From Profftia tarda (lineage in GTDB: Bacteria > Pseudomonadota > Gammaproteobacteria > Enterobacterales > Enterobacteriaceae), in the NCBI RefSeq assembly GCF_904848675.1, contig NZ_LR890047.1, forward strand, positions 992,001 through 1,056,000: a stretch of DNA of 64,000 nt, written 5' to 3'. Position 1 is the stretch's first letter. Every line of letters begins with the position of its first letter. Shown here in pieces: positions 42,567 through 52,004 of this stretch. Both the position numbers and the translations under genes were made by a program. The notes under the pieces are model-generated. The model saw only the letters and a list, made by a program, of their open reading frames with translations. It was not told where the DNA came from and searched no databases.

Positions 42567-43201
42567 ATATTCCACCAGCTTATATTAATGATAAAAATAT
42601 TTCTGTAAAATTATAAAAATTTATAAGCCCTTGCAGGACTTGATATTGCTCGATTTCATAAATTTATATAAACTAAAGAAAAATAAATAATAAGAGCAAT
42701 TATAGACAAACAACTTTTAAAATTATATCAAATACTAATCTAAATCTGTAGATGGTTTATTAGCTTCTTTTGCTATTATCAAAAATATTTTTGCGTCCAT
42801 ACTATTAAGATTTAACAATTTAGGTATTCTATTGCATATCTTATTATACATATAGATAATCACAAAGTATTTAAGCATATGCATATAGGCAATAGTAGAT
42901 TCATGCAGAATGCAGGGAGAAATAATCTTTTAATACAATAAATACTTGACTTTATATAAAGCTATATGAATATACAAAACTTTGAGTTAAACTGTAATCA
43001 GCAGAAGTCTTGATGGTTTTAAATTTATTTTATTCTATTTAATATATTATAACTCTACATCAGAGATGTAATAAAAAAATTTTTTAAAACTGTTATTTTT
43101 TTTAAATTAAGAAGAATAAAATATATCGCATATATGACTAATTTAGACTATAATTTTTATATTAATTGTTTCCTTTAATTACTTGCAGAAGAGAAAATTC
43201 T
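42567..43201. other. Divergent intergenic region between gapA and yccA
   Basis: It must hold the promoters of both genes, but none is distinct enough to mark. A 6-bp hairpin (TACATC aga GATGTA) lies at 43056-43070. Confidence 0.4.
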
Positions 43202-43879
43202 ATGAGCCGTATTGTTCTTTCACGTTCTTCTTCATCTTCCCGCAATACTTTGTCACTGAGCACAAATAAAGTACTGCGGAATACCTACCTATTGTTAGCG
43301 CTCACGCTAACATTTTCAGCATTAGTTGCCACTGCAAGTACCGTTTTCATGATGCCAGCACCCGGCTTGTTAATAATGCTGTTAGGATACTATGGTTTGA
43401 TGTTCCTAACCTATAGATTATCTGATCGGCCAGAAGGTATTATAGCAGTATTAGCTCTAACAGGATTTATGGGTTATACTCTTGGTCCTATTCTTAGCTC
43501 ATTTATAAGTCACAATGCTGGCGATTTAATAATGTTAGCATTAGGCGGCACAGCTACTGTATTCTTCTGCTGCTCGTTTTATGTACTCACTACTCAAAAA
43601 GACATGTCTTTCCTATCTGGCATGATGATGGCCGGTTTTGTTGTTGTACTAATGGCGGTTATTGCAAATTTATTTTTACAAATCCCAGCTCTATCACTAG
43701 CTATTAGTGCGTTATTCGTACTATTTTCTACTGGAGCCATCCTCCTGGAAACTAGTAATATTATTCATGGAGGTGAAACTAACTATATACGCGCTACTGT
43801 TAGCCTATATGCTTCTCTATACAATATTTTTATAAGCTTATTAAATATTTTAGGTGTAACACGCAGTGATGAATTATAG
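43202..43879 (+). CDS. yccA: YccA, FtsH/HflKC-interacting BAX-inhibitor-1 family protein
   Basis: Seven-helix inner-membrane protein; in E. coli it binds HflKC, is an FtsH substrate, and slows FtsH attack on jammed SecY. The 225 residues (E. coli 219) match: MSRIVLSRSSSSSRNTLSLS, NKVLRNTYLLLALTLTFSAL, MLLGYYGLMFLTYRLSDRP, FCCSFYVLTTQKDMSFLSGM, LETSNIIHGGETNYIRATVS. The ATG at 43202 is preferred over one 12 codons upstream because it matches the E. coli start and has purine-rich GAAGAG before it. Its presence near hflKC fits a kept FtsH control set. Confidence 0.94.
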   Translation: MSRIVLSRSSSSSRNTLSLSTNKVLRNTYLLLALTLTFSALVATASTVFMMPAPGLLIMLLGYYGLMFLTYRLSDRPEGIIAVLALTGFMGYTLGPILSSFISHNAGDLIMLALGGTATVFFCCSFYVLTTQKDMSFLSGMMMAGFVVVLMAVIANLFLQIPALSLAISALFVLFSTGAILLETSNIIHGGETNYIRATVSLYASLYNIFISLLNILGVTRSDEL

Positions 43880-44388
43880 TAGAGATTTTTGCTAAAATCT
43901 TATAGGGTGCTATAATTTATGGGATATTTATTGCTGTAATTAATATATTTATAACTTGTTTAAGATATGATATTTATGAAAATATCTATCCTGACATTTT
44001 TTATATGAGACGATTTACTCTTGGCATGAGAGAACATTATATCTCATGCCAAGAGTTTAATACTGACATGAATAATACATTACTATGCACTATAACAGTA
44101 AATATTAAATAATTGAAAATAACTAGAACTTCTAAAGTACATTAATATATTTTAGGATGTACTCTAATATTTAGATATATCAATTTAGTCTAGAGAGCCC
44201 CAAATAACTGATTAAAAGAATTGGCCCGTTTCAGCACTGGTTGTAAAAATAAGCTAATTATTAATATATTTCTTCAAGAAATATTTTGAAATCTTTTTAT
44301 ATTAACTACATGATAGTTCAGTAAAATAATATCTAATAATTCTCTCAATACAGCGCAAAAGTGGTTTATAATAGACATTGAGGTTGCA
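43880..44388. other. Intergenic DNA between yccA and yajR
   Basis: Contains a 7-bp hairpin directly after yccA (43883-43900, AGATTTT / AAAATCT) and the strong 15-bp hairpin at 44017-44056. No gene. Confidence 0.5.
44017..44056 (+). terminator. 15-bp perfect hairpin after yccA
   Basis: ACTCTTGGCATGAGA pairs with its exact complement around a 10-nt loop, 140 nt after yccA. The plus strand continues TTTAATAC, a short U-tract at best, so it is either a weak intrinsic terminator or one of the tract-less hairpins seen elsewhere. Confidence 0.5.
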
Positions 44389-45780
44389 ATGATTGATGTT
44401 CGGATGACATCAGAAGAACGCAAAGCCATATGGGGACTAGGAACTGTATTCTCACTAAGAATGCTTGGAATGTTTATGGTTTTACCCGTGCTTAATACTT
44501 ATGGTGCATCATTAGTTGGATCCTCAAAAACCTTAATTGGTGTCGCAATTGGTATTTATGGTTTGACGCAAGCTATTTTTCAGATTCCTTTTGGTTTATT
44601 TTCAGATTATATCGGACGTAAACCATTAATCATATATGGTCTTATTATTTTCGCCTTAGGTAGTTCTCTTGCCGCAATGACAAATTCTATTTGGGGGGTT
44701 ATTATCGGGAGATGCCTGCAGGGATCTGGAGCTATCTCATCTCCGATCATGGCACTATTATCAGATCTTACTCGAGAGCAGAATCGAGCAAGGGCAATGG
44801 CTTATATTGGAATGAGCCTTGGATTGACTTTTGCTATATCTATGGTTTTTGGTCCTATTATTGCTCGTGCTATTGGCCTATCTGGACTCTTCTGGATTAT
44901 TGCTCTGCTAGCAGTGGGTGGGCTGATTATTACGACTTTCTTTATTCCTGAAGCTAAGCAACACATATTAAATCGTGATTCTAACATAGTGAAAGGAAGA
45001 TTTAGTATAGTACTAGCTAACAGTCGATTACTTCCGATCAACCTTGGAATTATGTTTTTACATATCTTATTAATATCAAGCTTTGTCGTTCTTCCGCCAC
45101 TTATGGAAAATGCTGGATTAGCGCACGAAAATCAGTGGAAAGTATATTTATTCATCATGATAATCTCATTATCCTGTGTAGTTCCTTGTGTGATTTATGC
45201 AGAAAAACACCATCAGATAAAACGTGTATTTCAGATTTGCGTTATTTTAATGCTTATTGCTGAGATTATATTTTGGTGCTCAGGTTTAAGCCTGTACAGT
45301 ATTTTCTTCGGTATGTTGATATTCTTTATTGCTTTTAACATTCTAGAAGCACTTCTGCCTTCTCTTGTCAGTAAAGAATCACCCACTGGCCATAAAGGTA
45401 CAGCCATGGGAGTGTATTCAACCAGTCAGTTTATTGGTGTCGCCATTGGAGGTAGTCTTGGAGGGCTCTTGTATGCACATGTCGGAGTATATGGAGTGTT
45501 CAGCAGTTGTGCAGTCCTAGCCATCATTTGGCTAGCATTAATTCTTAAGATGAAAGATCCTCCCTACCTTAGCAGCATACGAATTATTATTCCAGATCGA
45601 ATAAGAGCAACATATTGGCTAGAAAATAAAATTAAAAATTTATGCGGAGTATCAGATGTTGTTCTGATTCCACAAGAAAAGACGGCATATATAAAAATAG
45701 ACTCTCAAGTTATAGACCGTGAGCAAATAGAGTCTTTTCTAGAAACACAAGACTCTGAGAAGTCAGATAATAAATTTTGA
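44389..45780 (+). CDS. yajR: Major facilitator transporter YajR
   Basis: Inner-membrane proton-coupled MFS transporter of unknown natural substrate, twelve helices plus a small cytosolic C-terminal ferredoxin-like (YAM) domain. The 463 residues match E. coli YajR (454): WGLGTVFSLRMLGMFMVLPV, YGLTQAVFQ-like helix 2, MFS motif A FSDYIGRKPLI, GRCLQGSGAISSPIMALLSDL (motif B), ESPTGHKGTAMGVYSTSQF, and the YAM domain in about the last 75 residues. GAGG precedes the ATG. In E. coli it follows cyoE; here cyo lies 13 kb away. Confidence 0.94.
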   Translation: MIDVRMTSEERKAIWGLGTVFSLRMLGMFMVLPVLNTYGASLVGSSKTLIGVAIGIYGLTQAIFQIPFGLFSDYIGRKPLIIYGLIIFALGSSLAAMTNSIWGVIIGRCLQGSGAISSPIMALLSDLTREQNRARAMAYIGMSLGLTFAISMVFGPIIARAIGLSGLFWIIALLAVGGLIITTFFIPEAKQHILNRDSNIVKGRFSIVLANSRLLPINLGIMFLHILLISSFVVLPPLMENAGLAHENQWKVYLFIMIISLSCVVPCVIYAEKHHQIKRVFQICVILMLIAEIIFWCSGLSLYSIFFGMLIFFIAFNILEALLPSLVSKESPTGHKGTAMGVYSTSQFIGVAIGGSLGGLLYAHVGVYGVFSSCAVLAIIWLALILKMKDPPYLSSIRIIIPDRIRATYWLENKIKNLCGVSDVVLIPQEKTAYIKIDSQVIDREQIESFLETQDSEKSDNKF

Positions 45781-47072
45781 TAAAAATACAAATACACTAA
45801 TTTCAGCTAATCTTTATCTATTAAAATAGATTTATCATTTTAGACATCTCAAGCATTTTAATGGTTTTTATAGATCAATAAATTTTTACTAAAATAAGAT
45901 ATTTTTTACTTTCTATAGATTAATAATATCGTAAGATACCTAAGATACTGCAAGCAAAAACCTATATTAGGTAAATATTTGATCTATTTGAAAACAAGTT
46001 TATGACTACTCTTTAGTAGATCCGCTTAAAATAAAAGTAATATCTTTTATATTTTATTAATAATTTTAATCTGATAGAACAAGATATTATCAATATAATA
46101 CTCTAGCTACTAAGAAAATCTTCAAAACAAGGAGAGGACTTAGATCGCAAGAATAGTATACTTAAGCAAGATCAATAATCTATGCCCTCTCATAATCTAT
46201 CCTCACAGAAGATATATAGGATAATACTTTAATAAGGATCATCATAGAACTAGTAGTTTATCTGTAAATACGTAATAATATAAATAAATGAAGCACAAAA
46301 CATATAAACAATATAACAGACAAGAATCATCTATCTCTTTTATATTAAATATAATACTTAGTTCTAGAAATTATTATAACTAAAAATTTCACGTCGATCA
46401 TTTTAGGAATGACTAGTAAAATATTTTAAGATTATCAAAAAAATGTACTTTAGTATAAAAGTAACACAGAGTCTTTCTGTTTATGCATTGCATAGACTTT
46501 TCTAATAAAATATATGATCTTAGATTTATACCATTTATTATAGACATTTGTAGAATGACATATTAATAACATTATTATATGCAAATCTTTATTATTGCAC
46601 TTATAATCTTTCGCTCTATTTTGTTATAAACTATAAAATACTTCAGAACCAATACAAATAAAATATTTTTGTCACAGCTATGATAAGCTTAATAGATTTT
46701 TATCTTATGATAAAAAGTAAGACCTACACGGAAATTATCTTATATAGCTATACTTTAGGTTAAGCCTATTAAATCAAGTAATTAACTCACAAGACAATAT
46801 TCTTAAATAGATATGTGCTCATGTATATCTAAATTAAAAATTTTTAGATATTTTATTTCTTAATAATTGATCCATTCTCTTCACGGTAATGCTCAGATCT
46901 AATAGAATTATTACCTGAATATTAGTAATATATCTCAAGTCGATTTTGAACACATAATAAAATATCAATAATAATACAAAGTATCCTTGCTCAATATATG
47001 GTATTATTATTAATAGCAAACTAACTAGCATTTTATTTTCTAAGGAGGATAAGGTATAAATATGTTATAAAA
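45781..47072. other. Intergenic DNA between yajR and thiI
   Basis: E. coli has yajQ, panE and yajL here. None can be read. A 65-codon minus-strand frame at 46834-47031 is rich in Leu/Ile/Phe from AT-rich codons and resembles nothing, so I do not call it. Confidence 0.5.
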
Positions 47073-48529
47073 TTATGGGTAATATACACTAACGTTATTA
47101 TAACCTCTCTCCTTTAGATATAAAACTTGAATACGGCTCATAACTCCGCTATTGCAGTACAATAAATAGTGAACACTCTGATCTAGATTACTGAATTGGC
47201 TAGCTATTTTATAAAAAGGCAAGCTTATAACTTTTAACCCTTTAATATTTAAAGGACTTTTTTCCTGAAAATCAATAGAACGTATATCCAATACTAACTC
47301 ATCACCTCTTAATACCCTAAAAGATTGAGTACTAACAACCAATTGAAGATTTGTTTTTATAAATTTTCCTAAATCCATGCTTCTCGAATCAGTAATCACA
47401 CTTTTTAGGATATTAAAATCAAAGTCATTTTCTTCAGATTCAATGTGAGAGCGAACGCCTTTTATAGTAGGACGTTCCGAAAAAACACTACAGAACTCAG
47501 GCATGTTTTTAACTAAGTTTTCAGTACCAATATCACGTGCCATGCTAACGATATCTTCTTTATCATGAGAAATTAACGGGCGCAATATCAGCATATTAGT
47601 GACGTGATCAATTAAATGTAAATTACTTAATGTCTGACTAGAAACTTGTCCGAGGGATTCACCAGTAATTAGAGCTTGACAGCTATATTTCTCAGCCAAT
47701 ATTGCAGCGGCACGAACCATCATACGTTTAAGGATAATGCCCTTATGACCGTATTTTATCTTTTCTTGGATCTCCGAGACAATAGGAGCTAAATCAATAA
47801 CTAGAAAACGTACTCTATGGGAGCTACCAAAACGATCCCAAAGGTAGCATGCAACCTGCTTTACAACAATTTCGTGCGCAAATCCACCCAGATTAAAAAA
47901 GCAGTAATGTACGCGGCAGCCGCGTCGCATTAACATATAGCTAGAAACACTAGAATCAAAACCACCAGAAATCAGAGAAAGCACATCTTCCTGAGTACCT
48001 ATCGGGTAACCACCCAATCCTTTATGACGACTTTGAATTAATAATAGACGATCGTTCTGAATTTCTAAATTTATAGTAATCTGAGGATTACACAGGCTAA
48101 CACTAGTACCTTCAATCTGATTCTTGAGTCCGGCACCAACGTAATTCTCTATTTCCATTGAGCTAAATGTATGAGTACCGCGACGCTTTACACGCACACA
48201 AAAACTTTTACCTTTTAGTGTGTCTTTATACAAACTATAGGTCTGTTCGAATATGTTATAGATATCTGTATATGAACAGTCGTCAACCTCTAAGATATGA
48301 TGGATCCCTGGAATCATAGTTAAAATATTTTGAAGATCTTCAGTTAATATATCCTCTGTAGGACAGACTTCTATATGATCCCAATAACGTAAGATAGCTA
48401 CTGCAATATTTTTTTTTTTAAAATATTTCGGATATTACTAGTCAGTATTCTAATAAAGCGCAAACGAACTGATTCGCTTTTAATAGTTATTTCTGGGAAT
48501 AATTTAACAATAAACTTTGTAGTAGCCAT
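47073..48529 (-). pseudogene. thiI: tRNA 4-thiouridine sulfurtransferase ThiI, frameshift in an 11-A run
   Basis: ThiI makes 4-thiouridine at tRNA position 8 and supplies sulfur for thiamine thiazole. The start at 48529 gives MATTKFIVKLFPEITIKS, as in E. coli. After RNILKKK the frame hits a stop because a run of 11 A (48409-48419) puts the rest out of frame; one extra A restores NIAVAILRYWDHIEV and a 485-residue protein (E. coli 482). Downstream all is intact for 414 codons: THUMP domain, PP-loop SGGFDSSVSSYM, Cys of MPEFCSVF, and the C-terminal rhodanese Cys in LLYCNSGVMSR. RNA polymerase slippage in the A run could rescue it, so the gene may be functional. It is divergent from the xseB/ispA side as in E. 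coli. Confidence 0.9.
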
Positions 48530-48959
48530 CGTATTCTCTTCGTGATATCATTTAATCATAAAACTCTTAGTAAGCAGGTCAAGAGTTAATTGCTGCATAC
48601 ATGCAAGATAATATCTTTATTAGCATGTAGTATATAATATCCAATATACTATGCGGTACCAGAAATTTAAAACACAATATAAAGAACAAATATATCCTAC
48701 TAAATAATCTAAGATGGAGTATGATCTCATGAGACTAATTTAAAAAATCTGCAATTTGCCAAATACTAAATAATCCACTAATCTAGCCAGCATATCATTA
48801 ATAAGATAATATTAATTAGCTAAGACCTAAGAAATATTATATAGCAAAAGTATCTGCAATGTTTATTCTTGCGTTAATCATTGCGTAATATGGTATAGAT
48901 AATACGTGTTATATCATTCAATTGGCCTCCATGAAATACATGTATCAATTAATCAAGTA
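48530..48959. other. Divergent region between thiI and the xseB relic
   Basis: AT-rich, holding the thiI promoter region and probably the unreadable 5' part of xseB. A GCAT-ended imperfect hairpin lies around 48617-48654. Confidence 0.4.
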
Positions 48960-49082
48960 CACATGAAAAACAATATATCTCGCACGAAAATCATGATAAC
49001 AGCATAACATACTTCATACACTTCCTCATCAATAAGCACAAGGATACCAAGCCTTTTATCTTCGTCCTTATTAATGAAGATT
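48960..49082 (+). pseudogene. xseB: Probable 3' remnant of xseB (exonuclease VII small subunit)
   Basis: E. coli has xseB directly before ispA and divergent from thiI, and a relic stands exactly there. Read across one stop and a frameshift, the plus strand gives SRTKIMITA-stop-H (E. coli ARQGQAKLQQAEQ) and then IHFLINKHKDTKPF with stop TAA (E. coli VQILLSDNEDASLTPF). The similarity is modest and short, so synteny carries much of the call. No intact xseB frame exists here. Confidence 0.5.
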
Positions 49083-49093
49083 AAGAATAAAAC

Positions 49094-49999
49094 ATGTTTT
49101 TTTTTGAACAGTTGTACCAAAACTATCATAAGCGCGTTGATGCAGCGCTCATTCAATACATAGATCGTTTACCGTTTGCAGATAGCATACTTGTTGCAGC
49201 AATGCGAGATGGTGCTCTATTGGGCGGGAAACGACTACGCCCTTACCTCGTATATGCGACTGGACAGATGTTTGGTGTGACACTAGATATTCTAGATGCA
49301 CCCGCTGCGGCAGTAGAATGTATTCACGCTTATTCATTAATGCATGATGATCTTCCTGCTATGGATGATGACCATCTGCGCCGTGGTCAGCCAACAACTC
49401 ACGTAAAATTCGGAGAAGCATATGCAATTTTAGCCGGCGACGCTTTTCAAAGTCTTGCTTTCTCTATTCTGGCTGACAGCCCAATGCCATCATTATCAAA
49501 TGCATATAGACTGACCATGTTGAGCGAACTAGCCCAAGCTAGTGGTGTTGCTGGAATGTGCATTGGTCAAGCTTTAGACTTAGAAGCAGAAGGGAAAGAT
49601 ATAGATGTACCAGTGCTAGAGCAAATTTATAATTATAAAACTGGGGCATTAATTCGCTGCGCGATCCGCATGGGTGCATTGGCATCAGGGAGACATGGGC
49701 GAAATGCAATCCCTTTGCTAGACAAATATGCGGTAGCTATTGGTCTAGCTTTTCAGGTACAGGACGATATTTTAAACGTGATTGGAGATAGCACAAAAAC
49801 CGGAAAACCACAGGGTTCAGACAGAGACATGAGAAAAAGTACATACCCTGCCCTTTGTGGTCTCCAAAAAGCACATAATAAAACGCAGTCTCTGTACAAA
49901 GAGGCAATTCATATTCTTGCAGAACTGGAGAGATGCTTTAGAATAAACACAATGTCCTTAAAATCTTTAACTAGTTTTATTATTGAACGCGATACCTAA
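49094..49999 (+). CDS. ispA: Farnesyl diphosphate synthase IspA
   Basis: Condenses dimethylallyl/geranyl diphosphate with isopentenyl diphosphate to farnesyl diphosphate, precursor of undecaprenol, quinones and heme O. The 301 residues match E. coli IspA (299): GALLGGKRLRPYLVYATGQM, first Asp-rich motif HDDLPAMDDDHLRRG, GEAYAILAGDAFQSLAF, KTGALIRCAIRMGAL, and KSTYPALCGL. The second Asp-rich motif reads QDDILNVIGD, where E. coli has QDDILDVVGD, so the third Asp is Asn. The start is weakly supported by upstream purines. It lies 145 nt before dxs, as in E. coli. Confidence 0.96.
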   Translation: MFFFEQLYQNYHKRVDAALIQYIDRLPFADSILVAAMRDGALLGGKRLRPYLVYATGQMFGVTLDILDAPAAAVECIHAYSLMHDDLPAMDDDHLRRGQPTTHVKFGEAYAILAGDAFQSLAFSILADSPMPSLSNAYRLTMLSELAQASGVAGMCIGQALDLEAEGKDIDVPVLEQIYNYKTGALIRCAIRMGALASGRHGRNAIPLLDKYAVAIGLAFQVQDDILNVIGDSTKTGKPQGSDRDMRKSTYPALCGLQKAHNKTQSLYKEAIHILAELERCFRINTMSLKSLTSFIIERDT

Positions 50000-50042
50000 G
50001 AAAATACCAATAATTAATTAACTCTAAAATATAATGTATATC

Positions 50043-50076
50043 ATAAAGTTCCTATATCAATATATAGTAACTTTAT
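50043..50076 (+). other. Imperfect 15-bp hairpin between ispA and dxs
   Basis: ATAAAGTT and CTATAT pair with ATATAG and AACTTTAT, with one C-T mismatch and loop CAAT. It is the only strong structure in the 145-nt spacer. It may stabilise or partly terminate the ispA-dxs transcript; no U-run follows. Confidence 0.5.
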
Positions 50077-50144
50077 CAGTATCCACTTAAGTGTAAATTA
50101 CATAGAATATACAGCATAGCACAGATTTCAGACATGGGCCGCTA

Positions 50145-52004
50145 ATGATTTTAGATATAACTGAATACCCAATACTAGCGCTGATTGACGATCCACACGA
50201 TCTTCGTCTTCTGCCACAAGAAAAACTAGCGCAATTATGTGACGAGCTTCGCCAGTATCTTCTAAAGAGTGTTAGTATATCTAGTGGGCATCTTGCTTCC
50301 GGGTTAGGAGCTATAGAGCTGACTGTTGCACTGCATTATATTTATAATACACCATTTGACTCGCTTGTTTGGGATGTAGGTCATCAGGCGTATCCCCATA
50401 AAATTTTAACCGGACGGAGAGATAGTATAGCTACAATACGTCAAAGAGGAGGATTACACTCATTCCCTTATCGAGATGAAAGCAAATATGACGCAATGAG
50501 TGTGGGTCACTCATCCACCTCAATCAGCGCAGGATTAGGCATGGCTGTTGCCGCTGAACGAGAAAGGGAAAACCGCCGAACAGTATGTGTTATTGGCGAC
50601 GGTGCTATCACTGCAGGCATGGCTTTTGAGGCAATGAACCACGCAGGAGATATTAAAGCCGACATGCTCGTCATCTTAAATGATAACGAAATGTCAATCT
50701 CTGAAAACGTAGGTGCACTTAATCATCATCTAGCTCATTTACTTTCCGGTAAAATCTATTCCAGCTTAAGAGAAGGTAGTAAAAAGTTTTTTTCTACAAT
50801 ACCACCAATCAAAGAACTAATCAAACGCACAGAAGAACATCTCAAAGGCATGGTTATTCCTGGCACTTTATTCGAAGAGCTAGGATTCAATTACATTGGT
50901 CCTATTGATGGACATGACATTCAATCTTTAACTAACACATTAAGAAATATGCGTTCTTTTAAAAAACCTCAACTACTACATATTATAACAAAAAAAGGTA
51001 AGGGATATGCACCTGCAGAAAGAGATCCTATCAGCTGGCATGCAGTACCTAAATTTGATCCAGCACAGGGCAAGTTGCTCCCAAAACTTAATGCGCTGCC
51101 TACATATTCGCAAATTTTTGGTAACTGGCTATGTGAAAATGCCCTTGATGACAGCAAAATGATGGCAATAACGCCTGCTATGTCTGAAGGTTCTGGAATG
51201 GTGCGTTTTTCAAAAGAATATACGCGACAGTATTTTGATGTTGCTATTGCAGAACAGCATGCAGTGACTTTTGCTGCAGGATTAGCTATCGGAGGATATA
51301 AACCGATAGTAGCTATTTACTCAACTTTCTTGCAACGCGCATACGATCAAGTCATACACGACGTTGCCCTACAGAAACTACCGATCATGTTCGCTATAGA
51401 TCGCGCTGGTATTGTTGGAGGAGACGGAGAAACGCATCAAGGAGCTTTTGATATCTCGTTTCTGCGCTGCATTCCAAATATGATTATTATGACTCCTAGT
51501 GACGAGAATGAATTTCGGCAAATGCTACATACTGGCTATCAGTATAAAGATGGACCAACAGCTGTACGTTATCCAAAAGGTTCAGGCACTGGTGCAAAAC
51601 TAGGTCCTCTTGTTTGCCTGCCAATTGGTAGAGGTATAGTGCGACGTAAAGGTAAGAACATAGCTATTCTTAGCTTTGGTACATTGATTCATCATGCTCT
51701 TATTAGCGCCGAACTACTACATGCTACAGTAGTTGATATGCGCTTTGTAAAACCCTTAGACGAAACTCTAGTATTAGAGTTAGCAAACACTCACCATGCC
51801 TTAGTTACATTAGAAGAAAATGCTATTATTGGTGGGGCCGGAAGCGGAGTTAACGAACTACTAATGTCCAAACGAAAAATGGTTCCAGTACTTAACTTAG
51901 GGATACCAGATCAATTTATTTCACAGGGAACACAGGCTGAAGTGCTGCATGATCTTTATCTTGATGCAGAAGGTATTATTAATCAAATCCAGAAATGGGT
52001 ATAA
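50145..52004 (+). CDS. dxs: 1-deoxy-D-xylulose-5-phosphate synthase Dxs
   Basis: Thiamine-diphosphate enzyme joining pyruvate and glyceraldehyde-3-phosphate, first step of the MEP isoprenoid pathway and also feeding thiamine and pyridoxal synthesis. The 619 residues match E. coli Dxs (620): SGHLASGLGAIELTVALH, WDVGHQAYPHKILTGRRD, diphosphate motif GDGAITAGMAFEAMNHAG with NDNEMSIS, IDGHDI, DVAIAEQHAVTFAAGLA, and GGAGSGVNELL. It probably shares a transcript with ispA. Its substrates come from PykF and GapA reactions. Motifs are intact. Confidence 0.97.
   Translation: MILDITEYPILALIDDPHDLRLLPQEKLAQLCDELRQYLLKSVSISSGHLASGLGAIELTVALHYIYNTPFDSLVWDVGHQAYPHKILTGRRDSIATIRQRGGLHSFPYRDESKYDAMSVGHSSTSISAGLGMAVAAERERENRRTVCVIGDGAITAGMAFEAMNHAGDIKADMLVILNDNEMSISENVGALNHHLAHLLSGKIYSSLREGSKKFFSTIPPIKELIKRTEEHLKGMVIPGTLFEELGFNYIGPIDGHDIQSLTNTLRNMRSFKKPQLLHIITKKGKGYAPAERDPISWHAVPKFDPAQGKLLPKLNALPTYSQIFGNWLCENALDDSKMMAITPAMSEGSGMVRFSKEYTRQYFDVAIAEQHAVTFAAGLAIGGYKPIVAIYSTFLQRAYDQVIHDVALQKLPIMFAIDRAGIVGGDGETHQGAFDISFLRCIPNMIIMTPSDENEFRQMLHTGYQYKDGPTAVRYPKGSGTGAKLGPLVCLPIGRGIVRRKGKNIAILSFGTLIHHALISAELLHATVVDMRFVKPLDETLVLELANTHHALVTLEENAIIGGAGSGVNELLMSKRKMVPVLNLGIPDQFISQGTQAEVLHDLYLDAEGIINQIQKWV

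Noticed and set aside
46834..47031. 65-codon minus-strand frame downstream of thiI
   Set aside because: Its Leu/Ile/Phe-rich composition follows from AT-rich DNA, it has no ribosome binding site that I trust, and it does not resemble YajL, which is expected there.
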